Below are positions 18,807-26,579 of a DNA stretch of 64,000 nt, one piece after another. A model generated the notes under the pieces. It ran no database searches. It worked only from the letters and a program-made list of their open reading frames with translations, and was not told the DNA's origin. Each line of letters opens with the position of its first letter. The stretch's first letter is position 1. A program made the translations under genes and the position numbers. Origin of the DNA: an uncultured Lachnospiraceae bacterium (GTDB lineage: Bacteria > Bacillota > Clostridia > Lachnospirales > Lachnospiraceae); the NCBI GenBank assembly GCA_934402055.1, contig CAKRTC010000006.1, positions 1 through 64,000 on the forward strand, in the 5' to 3' direction.

Positions 18807-19195
18807 GTTTCAAAAGAAATTGCGTCGTATGAAACAAAAAAAATGTCGTAAGCGACCGCGATAGGCGCAAGGATGTGCCAAGGCATATTTTTTCGAAAGT
18901 GAAATGAGCACAAAGTGCCAATAGGCATAAAATTTTTGTAAATGTATCCGAATAAGTACACAGAGAGTTTGCAATTCGAGCTCCGGGATAGTGCCGTTTC
19001 ATCAAAAAAAATCAGAAAAATTTATCGATCGGGCAGAAAAATATTTGCAAAAGAAAAGAAAAAGTCATATTATTTTCGGTATAAAAAAGGGAAGCACAAT
19101 ATGCTGAAAATGGCTTAAAATAAGGTGCTTTCGCATGCTGATGAGTGCCTGAAAATATGACGAAAAAAACTTGTAAAAAAACTTTGAAAAACTTG
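18807..19195. repeat. Non-coding spacer with repeat-like segments
   Basis: No gene is supported here. 18807-18836 forms a hairpin (GTTTCA...TGAAAC) with GAAATTGCGT (18816-18825) in it; the same decamer sits in an equivalent hairpin at 56521-56545, also just after a terminator. AAATGAGCACAAAG (18902-18915) recurs at 35649-35662. The remainder is A/T-rich. Probably a dispersed intergenic repeat; function unknown. Confidence 0.5.
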
Positions 19196-19224
19196 TTGAC
19201 AGATCTAAGCCTATAGTATATACT
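19196..19224 (+). promoter_or_regulatory. Sigma-A promoter of the tRNA unit
   Basis: TTGACA (19196-19201), 17-base spacer, TATACT (19219-19224): a near-consensus promoter 26 bases before the first tRNA. A perfect -35 is expected for stable RNA genes. Confidence 0.85.
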
Positions 19225-19249
19225 ACCACATGTGTCCGAGAGACAGACT

Positions 19250-19323
19250 CGAGGTGTGGCTCAGTTTGGTAGAGCGCTGCGTTCGGGACGCAGAGGCCGC
19301 AAGTTCGAATCTTGTCACCTCGA
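19250..19323 (+). tRNA. tRNA-Pro (anticodon CGG)
   Basis: Cloverleaf: acceptor CGAGGTG pairs with CACCTCG, D-arm GCTC/GAGC, anticodon stem CTGCG/CGCAG with loop TTCGGGA giving anticodon CGG, T-arm GCAAG/CTTGT with loop TTCGAAT, discriminator A. CCA is not encoded. It reads Pro codon CCG. Confidence 0.93.
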
Positions 19324-19326
19324 TAT

Positions 19327-19398
19327 GGCCTTGTAGTCAAGCGGCTAAGACGTCGCCCTCTCACGGCGAAGGCCCGGGTTCGATTCCCGGCAAGGTCA
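19327..19398 (+). tRNA. tRNA-Glu (anticodon CTC)
   Basis: Acceptor GGCCTTG pairs with CAAGGTC (one G-T), anticodon stem TCGCC/GGCGA with loop CTCTCAC giving anticodon CTC, T-arm CCGGG/CCCGG with loop TTCGATT, discriminator A, CCA not encoded. Only three bases separate it from tRNA-Pro, so both come from one transcript. It reads GAG. Confidence 0.93.
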
Positions 19399-19405
19399 CT
19401 TAAGT

Positions 19406-19437
19406 AAGCTTCCGATTTATCGGGAGCTTTTCTTTTT
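19406..19437 (+). terminator. Intrinsic terminator of the tRNA unit
   Basis: Stem AAGCTTCCG / CGGGAGCTT (one G-T pair) with a 6-base loop, then a T-rich tract TTTTCTTTTT, beginning eight bases after tRNA-Glu. Confidence 0.85.
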
Positions 19438-19821
19438 CTATTTTTTTAATAATTTCTGTTATGTCATATCTTATTCATTTTTATCATGATGATCCCTAAG
19501 GAGATCGTTTCTTAACTAAAAGTATCCTTGCTTATCATATAGATCATCAAACGGTTTTTTACAGGATATTGCCTTCTATGATAAATACGTTTTGTTCTAT
19601 AACTCCCTTTTTATGAGAACTATTTGCTGTTTTTGTGGTTTACGACTTGATAATTAATTGATAGAATATATTTTATAAGTTGTATCTTATAAAATCGAGA
19701 TCTATTGTTGAAATACAAGATATAACTTGATATCATAAGGTACCGGGGCAACGGAGCGGAGGATTCTTTTGAGCCCGGTATTATTTTGTAAATAGAAAGC
19801 ATTAAAAGGGAGTAAGCTGTC
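19438..19821. other. A/T-rich spacer with inverted repeats
   Basis: No gene seen. Contains a perfect 10-bp inverted repeat ATTTTATAAG / CTTATAAAAT (19670-19679 and 19686-19695) and a second imperfect hairpin TACCGGGG...CCCGGTA at about 19741-19780. Either could be an operator or transcript structure for the ATPase gene that follows. GGGAG (19808-19812) is its ribosome-binding site. Confidence 0.4.
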
Positions 19822-21036
19822 ATGATCAAACGTGAAATGTATATGAGCAGGATAAGACCTTTTATCGGCAGTGAGCTTATTAAGGTTGTTACAGGCATAC
19901 GCCGTTCAGGTAAGTCGGTCATGCTGGAATTGGTTAAGCAGGAGTTGATTGAATCCGGTGTAAGCACCGATAACTTTATCTCTTTTAATTTTGAAGATAT
20001 GAACTATGCAGCTTTGTGTAATGCCAAGGCTCTTCATGATGAGATCACAGCTCGTGCAAAATCTATTCAGGGAAAGATATATCTTTTTTTTGATGAGATA
20101 CAGGAAGTGACGGATTGGGAAAAATGCATCAACTCGCTGCGGGTTTCTATTGATTGCGATATTTATATTACAGGCTCGAATGCCAAATTACTTTCGGGAG
20201 AACTTGCTACCTATCTTGCAGGGCGCTATGTAGAATTTGTCATCTATCCTTTTTCATTTGCGGAATTTATCGATATGTATAAATCGGTGATACCGCACGA
20301 GTCAATTCAGCAATGCTTTCAGAAATACCTTATATATGGAGGAATGCCATATCTTGGCAAACTGCAATATGCCGAAGAACCGGTAAGGCAGTATCTGTGC
20401 GATGTGTTTAATTCGGTGCAGCTTAAGGATATAATCAAACGCAACAATGTACGCGACGTGGATCTGCTTGAAAGGATCATGGCATATATTATGGCGAATG
20501 TCGGTGCGACATTTTCAGCATCCTCATTGTCAAAGTTTCTGAAGAATGAACGTCGTAATGTTGCACCGGAAACCATACTGAACTATATAAAGTACTGCTC
20601 GGATGCTTATTTATTCTATCAGGTAAAGCGTCAGGACCTGAAAGGCAAACAGATAATTTCAACGAATGAAAAATACTATATTGCGGATCATGGCATAAGA
20701 GAAGCTGTGTTCGGCGGTAATATGCGTGATATCAATCTGATACTTGAAAATATAGTATATATGGAAGCTTTGCGCCGGGGCTATACTGTTACAGTCGGAA
20801 AAGCAGGAGATAAAGAGATTGATTTTGTCTGTGAGAAACAAGGAGATAAAATATATATACAGGTAACATATTTGCTCGCATCGGAAGAAACCATAGAACG
20901 TGAATTCGGCGTATATGAGAGTATTCGTGATAATTTTCCGAAATATGTGGTTTCGCTGGATGAATTTGATATGAGCCGTGACGGCATCAAGCATAAAAAT
21001 ATCAGAGATTTTCTGCTGGAAGAAAAATGGGGATAA
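19822..21036 (+). CDS. AAA_14/DUF4143 family ATPase (first of three)
   Basis: 404 residues. N-terminal P-loop domain with Walker A TGIRRSGKS (about 24-32), Walker B LFFDEIQEV (about 92-100) and a sensor-like YITGSNAKLLSGELATYLAGR. The C-terminal DUF4143 region includes the restriction-endonuclease-like core KEIDFVCEKQGDKIYIQV, where the usual E-V-K end reads I-Q-V, so a nuclease Lys appears lost. Typical accessory gene of gut Firmicutes and archaea with no well-established role. Codon use is more A/T-rich than the neighbouring housekeeping genes, suggesting transfer. Homologous in architecture to the genes at 56733 and 58174. Confidence 0.85.
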   Translation: MIKREMYMSRIRPFIGSELIKVVTGIRRSGKSVMLELVKQELIESGVSTDNFISFNFEDMNYAALCNAKALHDEITARAKSIQGKIYLFFDEIQEVTDWEKCINSLRVSIDCDIYITGSNAKLLSGELATYLAGRYVEFVIYPFSFAEFIDMYKSVIPHESIQQCFQKYLIYGGMPYLGKLQYAEEPVRQYLCDVFNSVQLKDIIKRNNVRDVDLLERIMAYIMANVGATFSASSLSKFLKNERRNVAPETILNYIKYCSDAYLFYQVKRQDLKGKQIISTNEKYYIADHGIREAVFGGNMRDINLILENIVYMEALRRGYTVTVGKAGDKEIDFVCEKQGDKIYIQVTYLLASEETIEREFGVYESIRDNFPKYVVSLDEFDMSRDGIKHKNIRDFLLEEKWG

Positions 21037-21133
21037 AGATAATTGTGAAATTTCGGTTTATCAATGTAATAGTTTCATTCGTTATTCGTAAACAAATAGC
21101 AATCACACGTTAAAGATTTCCGGGCGGGGCTTA

Positions 21134-21142
21134 TGATATAAT
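21134..21142 (+). promoter_or_regulatory. Extended -10 promoter of the choline-binding-like protein gene
   Basis: TGATATAAT (TG at 21134-21135, TATAAT at 21137-21142) is an extended -10; no good -35 is seen. The leader of about 90 bases can fold a stem pairing CGTATCGCTT with AAGCGGGTACG (about 21174-21211) before the AAAGG ribosome-binding site. Confidence 0.55.
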
Positions 21143-21241
21143 CTGCACATCATCAAGAGAGTATCTGCTATTCGTATCGCTTTGGACAGCGCAGGACGAA
21201 GCGGGTACGGATATCAAGACGAGGTATAGAAAGGATACAAT

Positions 21242-22369
21242 ATGACAAAGAGATTCTTAAAGGTATTGGGAGTATCGGCGTGTATGGCAGCAGCATTTTC
21301 AATGAGTGCCTTTGCCGATGAGATAACAAGCGTAAGCTTTGCAGCAGGCTGCGATACAGATGCGGCACTTTCAGCAGGCAACACAGATCCGGTATTCGTA
21401 GTTAATGATACCAATGCAGAGTATGAGCTCAGCTCCTATTCGGCAACAAGCGATTCGACAACATTTAAGACTGCCAAGGTATATGAGCTTACCTTTGAGG
21501 CAAACAGCGGATCTACCTTCCCTTCATCTGCCAATTCAATCACGGTAACAGGTAAGGGCATCACAGAGATCACCAAGAAGACGGTTGATTCCGAGACAAC
21601 ACTTGTTGTAAGAGTTAAGGCATATCCTTATCATATGTGGGAGACACCGGAAAGTGTTGAGCGCACAGAGGCTTCATCAAGTGATAAGAGCAGTGAACCT
21701 AAGAAGTTTACATGGAAGAAGAACGGAGCTCCGACATCTGAGTACATCTTAAAGTATACCAATACAAGCGGTGATACAAAGTATGTTCACGGTACAACAA
21801 GCGGTTCAAGCTTTACAGTACCTTCATCTGCAAGAGCAGTACCGACCGATAAGCAGATGGAAGATGGCGAAAAGGAGAAAGCAACAGTAGACGGCTTTGC
21901 TGTAAGAGTTAAGGGTAATGCCGGAAGCAATCCATACACAGCACCAAGTGAGTGGGCAGGAGATGCTGGTATCGTTGATGAGTATTCGGATGCCGACATC
22001 GAGTCATATGACAGCTGGGGAGACCTCTTTGAGGGTGTAACAGCAACAGGCGGTTCGGGCTCTTCAAGCAAGAATAACAGCAGCAACAAGACAGGCCCGG
22101 GACAGACACTTAACGGCTGGGTTGGTTCAGGTGAGAAGTGGTATTACTACAACAACGGTCAGGCTGCAAAGGGCTGGGTAAATGACGGCGGTACATGGTA
22201 CTACTGCAATCCTACAACAGGCCTTATGGAGACCGGTTGGGCAATCGTAAACTTCAAGACCTATTACCTCAATCCTAACCACGGCGGACCTTTCGGTGCA
22301 ATGGTAACAGGAACACAGACCATCGATGGTAAGACATACAACTTCGCAGCAAGCGGAGAGGTAATGTAA
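21242..22369 (+). CDS. Secreted protein with C-terminal cell-wall (choline-binding type) repeats
   Basis: 375 residues. Signal peptide MTKRFLKVLGVSACMAAAFSMSAFA with likely cleavage after residue 25. Residues about 26-270 are an unrecognised Ser/Thr-rich extracellular region. After an SG/N-rich linker (about 270-290) come aromatic/Gly repeats (NGWVGSGEKWYYYNNGQ, KGWVNDGGTWYYCN, GWAIVNFKTYYLN), like CW_binding_1 repeats that hold proteins on choline or wall polymer. Codon choice (ACA, GGT, AAG) resembles that of abundant proteins. The exact function of the middle region is unknown. Confidence 0.75.
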   Translation: MTKRFLKVLGVSACMAAAFSMSAFADEITSVSFAAGCDTDAALSAGNTDPVFVVNDTNAEYELSSYSATSDSTTFKTAKVYELTFEANSGSTFPSSANSITVTGKGITEITKKTVDSETTLVVRVKAYPYHMWETPESVERTEASSSDKSSEPKKFTWKKNGAPTSEYILKYTNTSGDTKYVHGTTSGSSFTVPSSARAVPTDKQMEDGEKEKATVDGFAVRVKGNAGSNPYTAPSEWAGDAGIVDEYSDADIESYDSWGDLFEGVTATGGSGSSSKNNSSNKTGPGQTLNGWVGSGEKWYYYNNGQAAKGWVNDGGTWYYCNPTTGLMETGWAIVNFKTYYLNPNHGGPFGAMVTGTQTIDGKTYNFAASGEVM

Positions 22370-22642
22370 TAATTAAACAGCTTTTTACAGTAGGATGTAA
22401 ATGATATGATCCGCGGGCTTTCTTTGTAAGGCTCGCGGATCCGCTGTTATATAAGGTATTATGTCTGTTATAGCTAAAGAATTGAAGCAGTGATTTCAAA
22501 ACGGTGGCATGATAATGCACAAAAGTGTAATCAGCCCGAGGCGCTTCGCCGCAAAGGCTTATAAAGCAAACAGTATATTTCGTTAATAATCTGTAAGAAT
22601 TTTATAACTTTGTTCTTAAACTTAATATGCTATATTTACACC
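22370..22642. other. Spacer with hairpin
   Basis: Contains a strong stem GATCCGCGGGC / GCTCGCGGATC (22409-22419 and 22431-22441) not followed by a T-run, so it may be a processing or stability hairpin for the upstream mRNA. A T-rich segment near 22590-22640 may hold the promoter of the next gene. No gene seen. Confidence 0.4.
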
Positions 22643-23185
22643 ATGTTTATTAAAGAAATCAAAATCTTAATAATATCTGCAATTGTTTCGGCAACAGCTG
22701 CAGTTTCTTCTTTTGCGGCTGTCGGAAGCGCATCTGCATTTCCGTACAGTTTGGAGTTTGATGTGGAAGCACTTGACAGAGTCTGTTATGCGGGACATCC
22801 GGGTAAGACGGTGGTATATAAGGACGGCATAGCCGTAACACCTGACACCTCTTTCAGGATAGAGAGCAAGAGTAACGGCCCCGAGGGGAGCGAGGTCAAA
22901 GATCTTTCTGTCACGGTTTCATTGGTCTATGAGAACAATGATCACTCAGGCTCTTACAAGGAAGTCGTTAAGCATTACGACAAGGGAGATCTGAATCTCG
23001 ATGATGATTTCCGTATTATTTCAGACAATGCGGCGGCTTCATTAGAGAACAGAGACAAACTCTACAGCGATTCGCTCACAGGCTTTGAGATGACCTTACA
23101 GAGCAACACCAGGGATATCAAGAAGAAGACTTATTATCTCTATATGTGCTCGGATGATGATTTTGATAAGCTTGCCAATCAGTAA
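22643..23185 (+). CDS. Small secreted protein of unknown function
   Basis: 180 residues. The ATG at 22643 gives a normal signal peptide (MFIKEIKILIISAIVSATAAVSSFAA, cleavage likely after residue 26); an in-frame TTG at 22610 is possible but less convincing. The mature part is hydrophilic with predicted beta character (DLSVTVSLVYENNDHSG, LTGFEMTLQSNTRDIKKKTYYLYMC) and matches nothing I recognise. No Shine-Dalgarno is visible before the ATG, and TATATT lies at 22631-22636, so near-leaderless transcription is conceivable. Followed by the addB promoter and a hairpin terminator. Confidence 0.6.
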   Translation: MFIKEIKILIISAIVSATAAVSSFAAVGSASAFPYSLEFDVEALDRVCYAGHPGKTVVYKDGIAVTPDTSFRIESKSNGPEGSEVKDLSVTVSLVYENNDHSGSYKEVVKHYDKGDLNLDDDFRIISDNAAASLENRDKLYSDSLTGFEMTLQSNTRDIKKKTYYLYMCSDDDFDKLANQ

Positions 23186-23194
23186 GTAGAGCGC

Positions 23195-23224
23195 TTGAAA
23201 TGAATAAGATAACTAAGGTATAAT
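23195..23224 (+). promoter_or_regulatory. Promoter upstream of addB
   Basis: TTGAAA (23195-23200), 18-base spacer, TATAAT (23219-23224). The predicted start near 23231 lies about ten bases before a hairpin terminator that itself precedes addB, so any transcript from here must pass or use that structure. Confidence 0.7.
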
Positions 23225-23240
23225 TTAGTTAAAATCGATA

Positions 23241-23266
23241 GGGGATGCATATGCATCCCCTTTTTT
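23241..23266 (+). terminator. Intrinsic terminator inside the addB leader
   Basis: A perfect 20-bp palindrome (GGGGATGCAT followed by its complement, 23241-23260) followed immediately by T6 (23261-23266). It may end transcription of the small secreted-protein gene, but it lies downstream of the promoter at 23195-23224 and 14 bases before the addB ATG. Confidence 0.8.
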
Positions 23267-23279
23267 ACTAAAGGGAAGC

Positions 23280-26200
23280 ATGATGATCGACTTTATCTTC
23301 GGGGAAGCAGGTTCGGGCAAATCCACATATATATACAAATGGATAACTAAGGAAGCGGCAGAGCATCCGTCGCAGCAGTACTTTCTCTTTGTACCGGAGC
23401 AGAACACACTCAAGGCGCAGAGAGAGATAATAAAGTACAGTGAATGTCACGGTATGCTTAATCTTGATGTGCTTTCATTTCAGCTCCTTGCCTACAGAGT
23501 AATGCAGGAGCTTGGTGAGGCTAAGCCTGTTGTCATAGATGATGTCAGCAAGTCTATACTGATAAGAAAGGCGGCTGCGGATAATGCCGATAAGCTTAAG
23601 GTATATCGCAGCAAGATAGCTTCGGATGGTTTTATCAGGCAGATAAAGTCGGTGATAAGCGAGTTTTATCAGTATGAGGTAAATGCCGACAGACTGCATG
23701 AGGCTGAGGATGAGGTAAGCCTTCCGCTGTTAAAGGGTAAGCTCTCGGATATGGCGCTTATATATGAGAGCTTTCAGGAAATGATCAGGGACAGAGCGGC
23801 AATTCCCGAGGAGCTTTCCTATATGCTGCTTAAGCTCATGGGACGTTCAAAGCTGCTTAAGGATGCGGTCATAGTATTTGACGGATATACCGGATTCACG
23901 CCTATACAGACAAGACTGCTTGAGCATATCATACCGGAGGCGCAAAGATGTCGTTTTGCCGTCACCATCCCTATGTCGGCTGCCCCATACAGCAGAGTCG
24001 GGTCAAAATTAAATCAGGGAGACACTTCGGATATATACATGCTAAGCCGTGATACCGTAGCAAGAGTCTGTGAGGCAGCCGAGCTTAACAATGTTCCGAG
24101 ATCCGGTGAGACAGAGATAAGACATAATCGGTCGAGGGCAAGGCTTGGCATAGTAAGGACAGCCGATCCGGTAGAGGAGGTCAGATATGCCGCAAGGAAT
24201 ATCAGAAAGCTTGCTATGTCCGGTAAATACAGATATTCGGAGATCGCTGTTGCGGTATCGGACACCTCCGGTTACGGAGAGCTTATACGCAGAGAATTTA
24301 CAAGAGAAGAGATACCGTACTTTATGGATGACAGGACGGAGGCATTAGAGAGTCCTGCCGTGCTCATGGTAAAGCAGGTACTGAAGCTTATATGCGGAGG
24401 TTACAGGCTTGATGATATGACGGCTTTATTCAAGAATCCTCTTGTGGCTTCGGATGCGGAGCTTAAGGACAGCTCAGACCTTGCCGATAATTACTTGAGA
24501 AGGACAGGAAGGAGAGGGCGAAAGACCTTTGAGCTGCTTTCGGCAGAGCTTAAGCTTGGCGGAGTTACAGGACTTGAGACGGCACTTAAGGAAGCTTCGG
24601 ATATAAGTGCAATGTCGGAGGCGGTAAGAGCCTTTATGAGCGATATCGGACTCAGTGAGAGGACTGAGCTCTATGCACTTAAGCTTGAGGAAGCAGGCTT
24701 TGTAAGAGAAGCAGATGAGGCAAGACATTTTAATGAGCTTACGGACGAACTCTTAGAGCGCATGAAAGTCATACTCGGCGAGGAAAAATGCAGCATAGAT
24801 GAGTTCAGAAAGCTGCTTGATGCGGGCTTTTCCGATATGAAGGGCGGCAGTATACCCGAGAAGATGGATACGGTGCTGATCGGAGATCTTAAGCGCAGCC
24901 GACTTGATGATATACGCTGTCTGTTTGTGCTTGGTGCAAATGACGGACTTATCCCATCTGCAGTGACGGGCGGCGGAATACTTACGGATCATGAGCGTAT
25001 CGAGCTTATGAATGCCGATATAGAGCTTGCGCCTGACGATAAGAGGGACAGCACCATACAGAGATTTTATCTGATGCTGCTGTTTAATAAGCCAACAGAG
25101 CTGTTGAATATCTCATATGCGGCAGCAGGCAGAGACGGTAAGGCAAAGCGTCCTTCATCCGTGCTTAACGAGCTTATTAACGGAGAGTACGGAAGCTTTG
25201 ATAATATAGAAGATACTGTAAATGATGCAGGCTCTGAGCTTGAGATCTTAAGCTCTGTTTATGATGCACTCATGTACACGGCGCAAAAGGCAGGACATAT
25301 AAATGCGGAGGATGAGGAATTCTTTGATGTATATAAGGCACTTAAGGCAGCAGGAAAGGGAGATGAGCTTGACAGACTGATCGATGCCGCATTTACAGAA
25401 CACAAAAAAGACAGCTTATCGGAGGCAGCAGCTTCTAAGCTCTACGGGGAACTGCTCAGAGGCTCAGTATCGAGGATAGAGAAGTACGAGGGCTGTCCGT
25501 TTGCGCACTTTGCCGATTACGGGCTCGGTCTTAAGGAAAGAGAGCAGTTTAAGATAAGGTCAATGGATGTCGGCAATATGTTCCATTCGGCTCTGGATAA
25601 GGTATTCAGAGAGGTCAAGGCAAGAGATAAGCAGCTTACGGATATAAATGACGAGGAGCTTGGAAGTATAATTGCCGTGGCGACAGAGGAGAGCCTTGGC
25701 GAATTCAACGACAATATACTGGAGAGCAGCGCAAGGAATCAATATATCGCAGACAAGATAAGAAAGACCACAAAGCATACGGTAAATGTGTTGAAGAAGC
25801 AGCTTGGTGACGGTGATTTCAAGGCAAATGATACCGAGGTCACATTCCGCTTTGATGAGGACAATATCTCTCTTCGCGGCAAGATAGACAGGATCGACAG
25901 CTGTGAAGAAAACGGCAATACCTTTGTCAAGATCATAGATTATAAATCCGGAGACAAAGAATTCTCCATAGAAAAGCTGGTGAACGGTCTGCAATTGCAG
26001 CTCATCACATATATGGAGAGTGCGGTTAGACTGCTTGGTGAAAGAGTCGGTGACAGATCGAAGGTAATTCCTGCGGGAATGTTCTACTACCATATAGATG
26101 AGCCCATACTTAAATATGACCGAAAGAGCGGAGTGACTGCCGAGCATGCGGAGGAAAAACGCCTTGAGAGTCAGAAGATGAAGGGAGCAATGACAGATCT

Positions 26201-26579
26201 TGCGGATGCCGCAAGACATATCGATAATGCACTTGTGTCCGAAGCAGACTGCGGGCAGATAGAAAACGCTAAGCTTAAGGCATCTCAGGTGGTAGACAGT
26301 AAGACAGAGCTCCTCACAAGAAATGAATTCGACGGTCTTATGGACTACGCACATGAGCGTATAGTAAAAGATGCCGAAAAGATATTAAACGGAGACATCA
26401 ATATCAGACCGACAAAGGAGGGCGGAAGGAGCAGCTGTGAATATTGCGCTTTCGGAAGCCTCTGTGGTTTTGACACTCAGCTTGCGGGCTTTGATTACAG
26501 AAGACCGCGCAAGCTAAACAAGGATACGATAAAAAAGCTTATAGGCGGACAGACTATAGATGAAGATAGCTTGGAATGA
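23280..26579 (+). CDS. addB: ATP-dependent helicase/deoxyribonuclease subunit B
   Basis: Partner of AddA in double-strand-break end processing for RecA-dependent repair. N-terminal Walker A GEAGSGKST (about 8-16). The C-terminal RecB-type nuclease shows the 4Fe-4S Cys set: Cys739 (EGCPFAHF), Cys1053, Cys1056 and Cys1062 (CEYCAFGSLC), with LRGKIDRIDS and KIIDYKSGDKEF as the nuclease core. 1099 residues, normal for clostridial AddB. ATG 23280 and 23283 are adjacent; AAGGGA (23271-23276) is better spaced for the second. It overlaps addA by 20 bases. Confidence 0.93.
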   Translation: MMIDFIFGEAGSGKSTYIYKWITKEAAEHPSQQYFLFVPEQNTLKAQREIIKYSECHGMLNLDVLSFQLLAYRVMQELGEAKPVVIDDVSKSILIRKAAADNADKLKVYRSKIASDGFIRQIKSVISEFYQYEVNADRLHEAEDEVSLPLLKGKLSDMALIYESFQEMIRDRAAIPEELSYMLLKLMGRSKLLKDAVIVFDGYTGFTPIQTRLLEHIIPEAQRCRFAVTIPMSAAPYSRVGSKLNQGDTSDIYMLSRDTVARVCEAAELNNVPRSGETEIRHNRSRARLGIVRTADPVEEVRYAARNIRKLAMSGKYRYSEIAVAVSDTSGYGELIRREFTREEIPYFMDDRTEALESPAVLMVKQVLKLICGGYRLDDMTALFKNPLVASDAELKDSSDLADNYLRRTGRRGRKTFELLSAELKLGGVTGLETALKEASDISAMSEAVRAFMSDIGLSERTELYALKLEEAGFVREADEARHFNELTDELLERMKVILGEEKCSIDEFRKLLDAGFSDMKGGSIPEKMDTVLIGDLKRSRLDDIRCLFVLGANDGLIPSAVTGGGILTDHERIELMNADIELAPDDKRDSTIQRFYLMLLFNKPTELLNISYAAAGRDGKAKRPSSVLNELINGEYGSFDNIEDTVNDAGSELEILSSVYDALMYTAQKAGHINAEDEEFFDVYKALKAAGKGDELDRLIDAAFTEHKKDSLSEAAASKLYGELLRGSVSRIEKYEGCPFAHFADYGLGLKEREQFKIRSMDVGNMFHSALDKVFREVKARDKQLTDINDEELGSIIAVATEESLGEFNDNILESSARNQYIADKIRKTTKHTVNVLKKQLGDGDFKANDTEVTFRFDEDNISLRGKIDRIDSCEENGNTFVKIIDYKSGDKEFSIEKLVNGLQLQLITYMESAVRLLGERVGDRSKVIPAGMFYYHIDEPILKYDRKSGVTAEHAEEKRLESQKMKGAMTDLADAARHIDNALVSEADCGQIENAKLKASQVVDSKTELLTRNEFDGLMDYAHERIVKDAEKILNGDINIRPTKEGGRSSCEYCAFGSLCGFDTQLAGFDYRRPRKLNKDTIKKLIGGQTIDEDSLE

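Noticed and set aside
22541..22556. Another GCGAAGC mini-hairpin
   Set aside because: GGCGCTTCGCC pairs around CTT in a shifted register (GGCG/CGCC), so it does not match the left-edge family.
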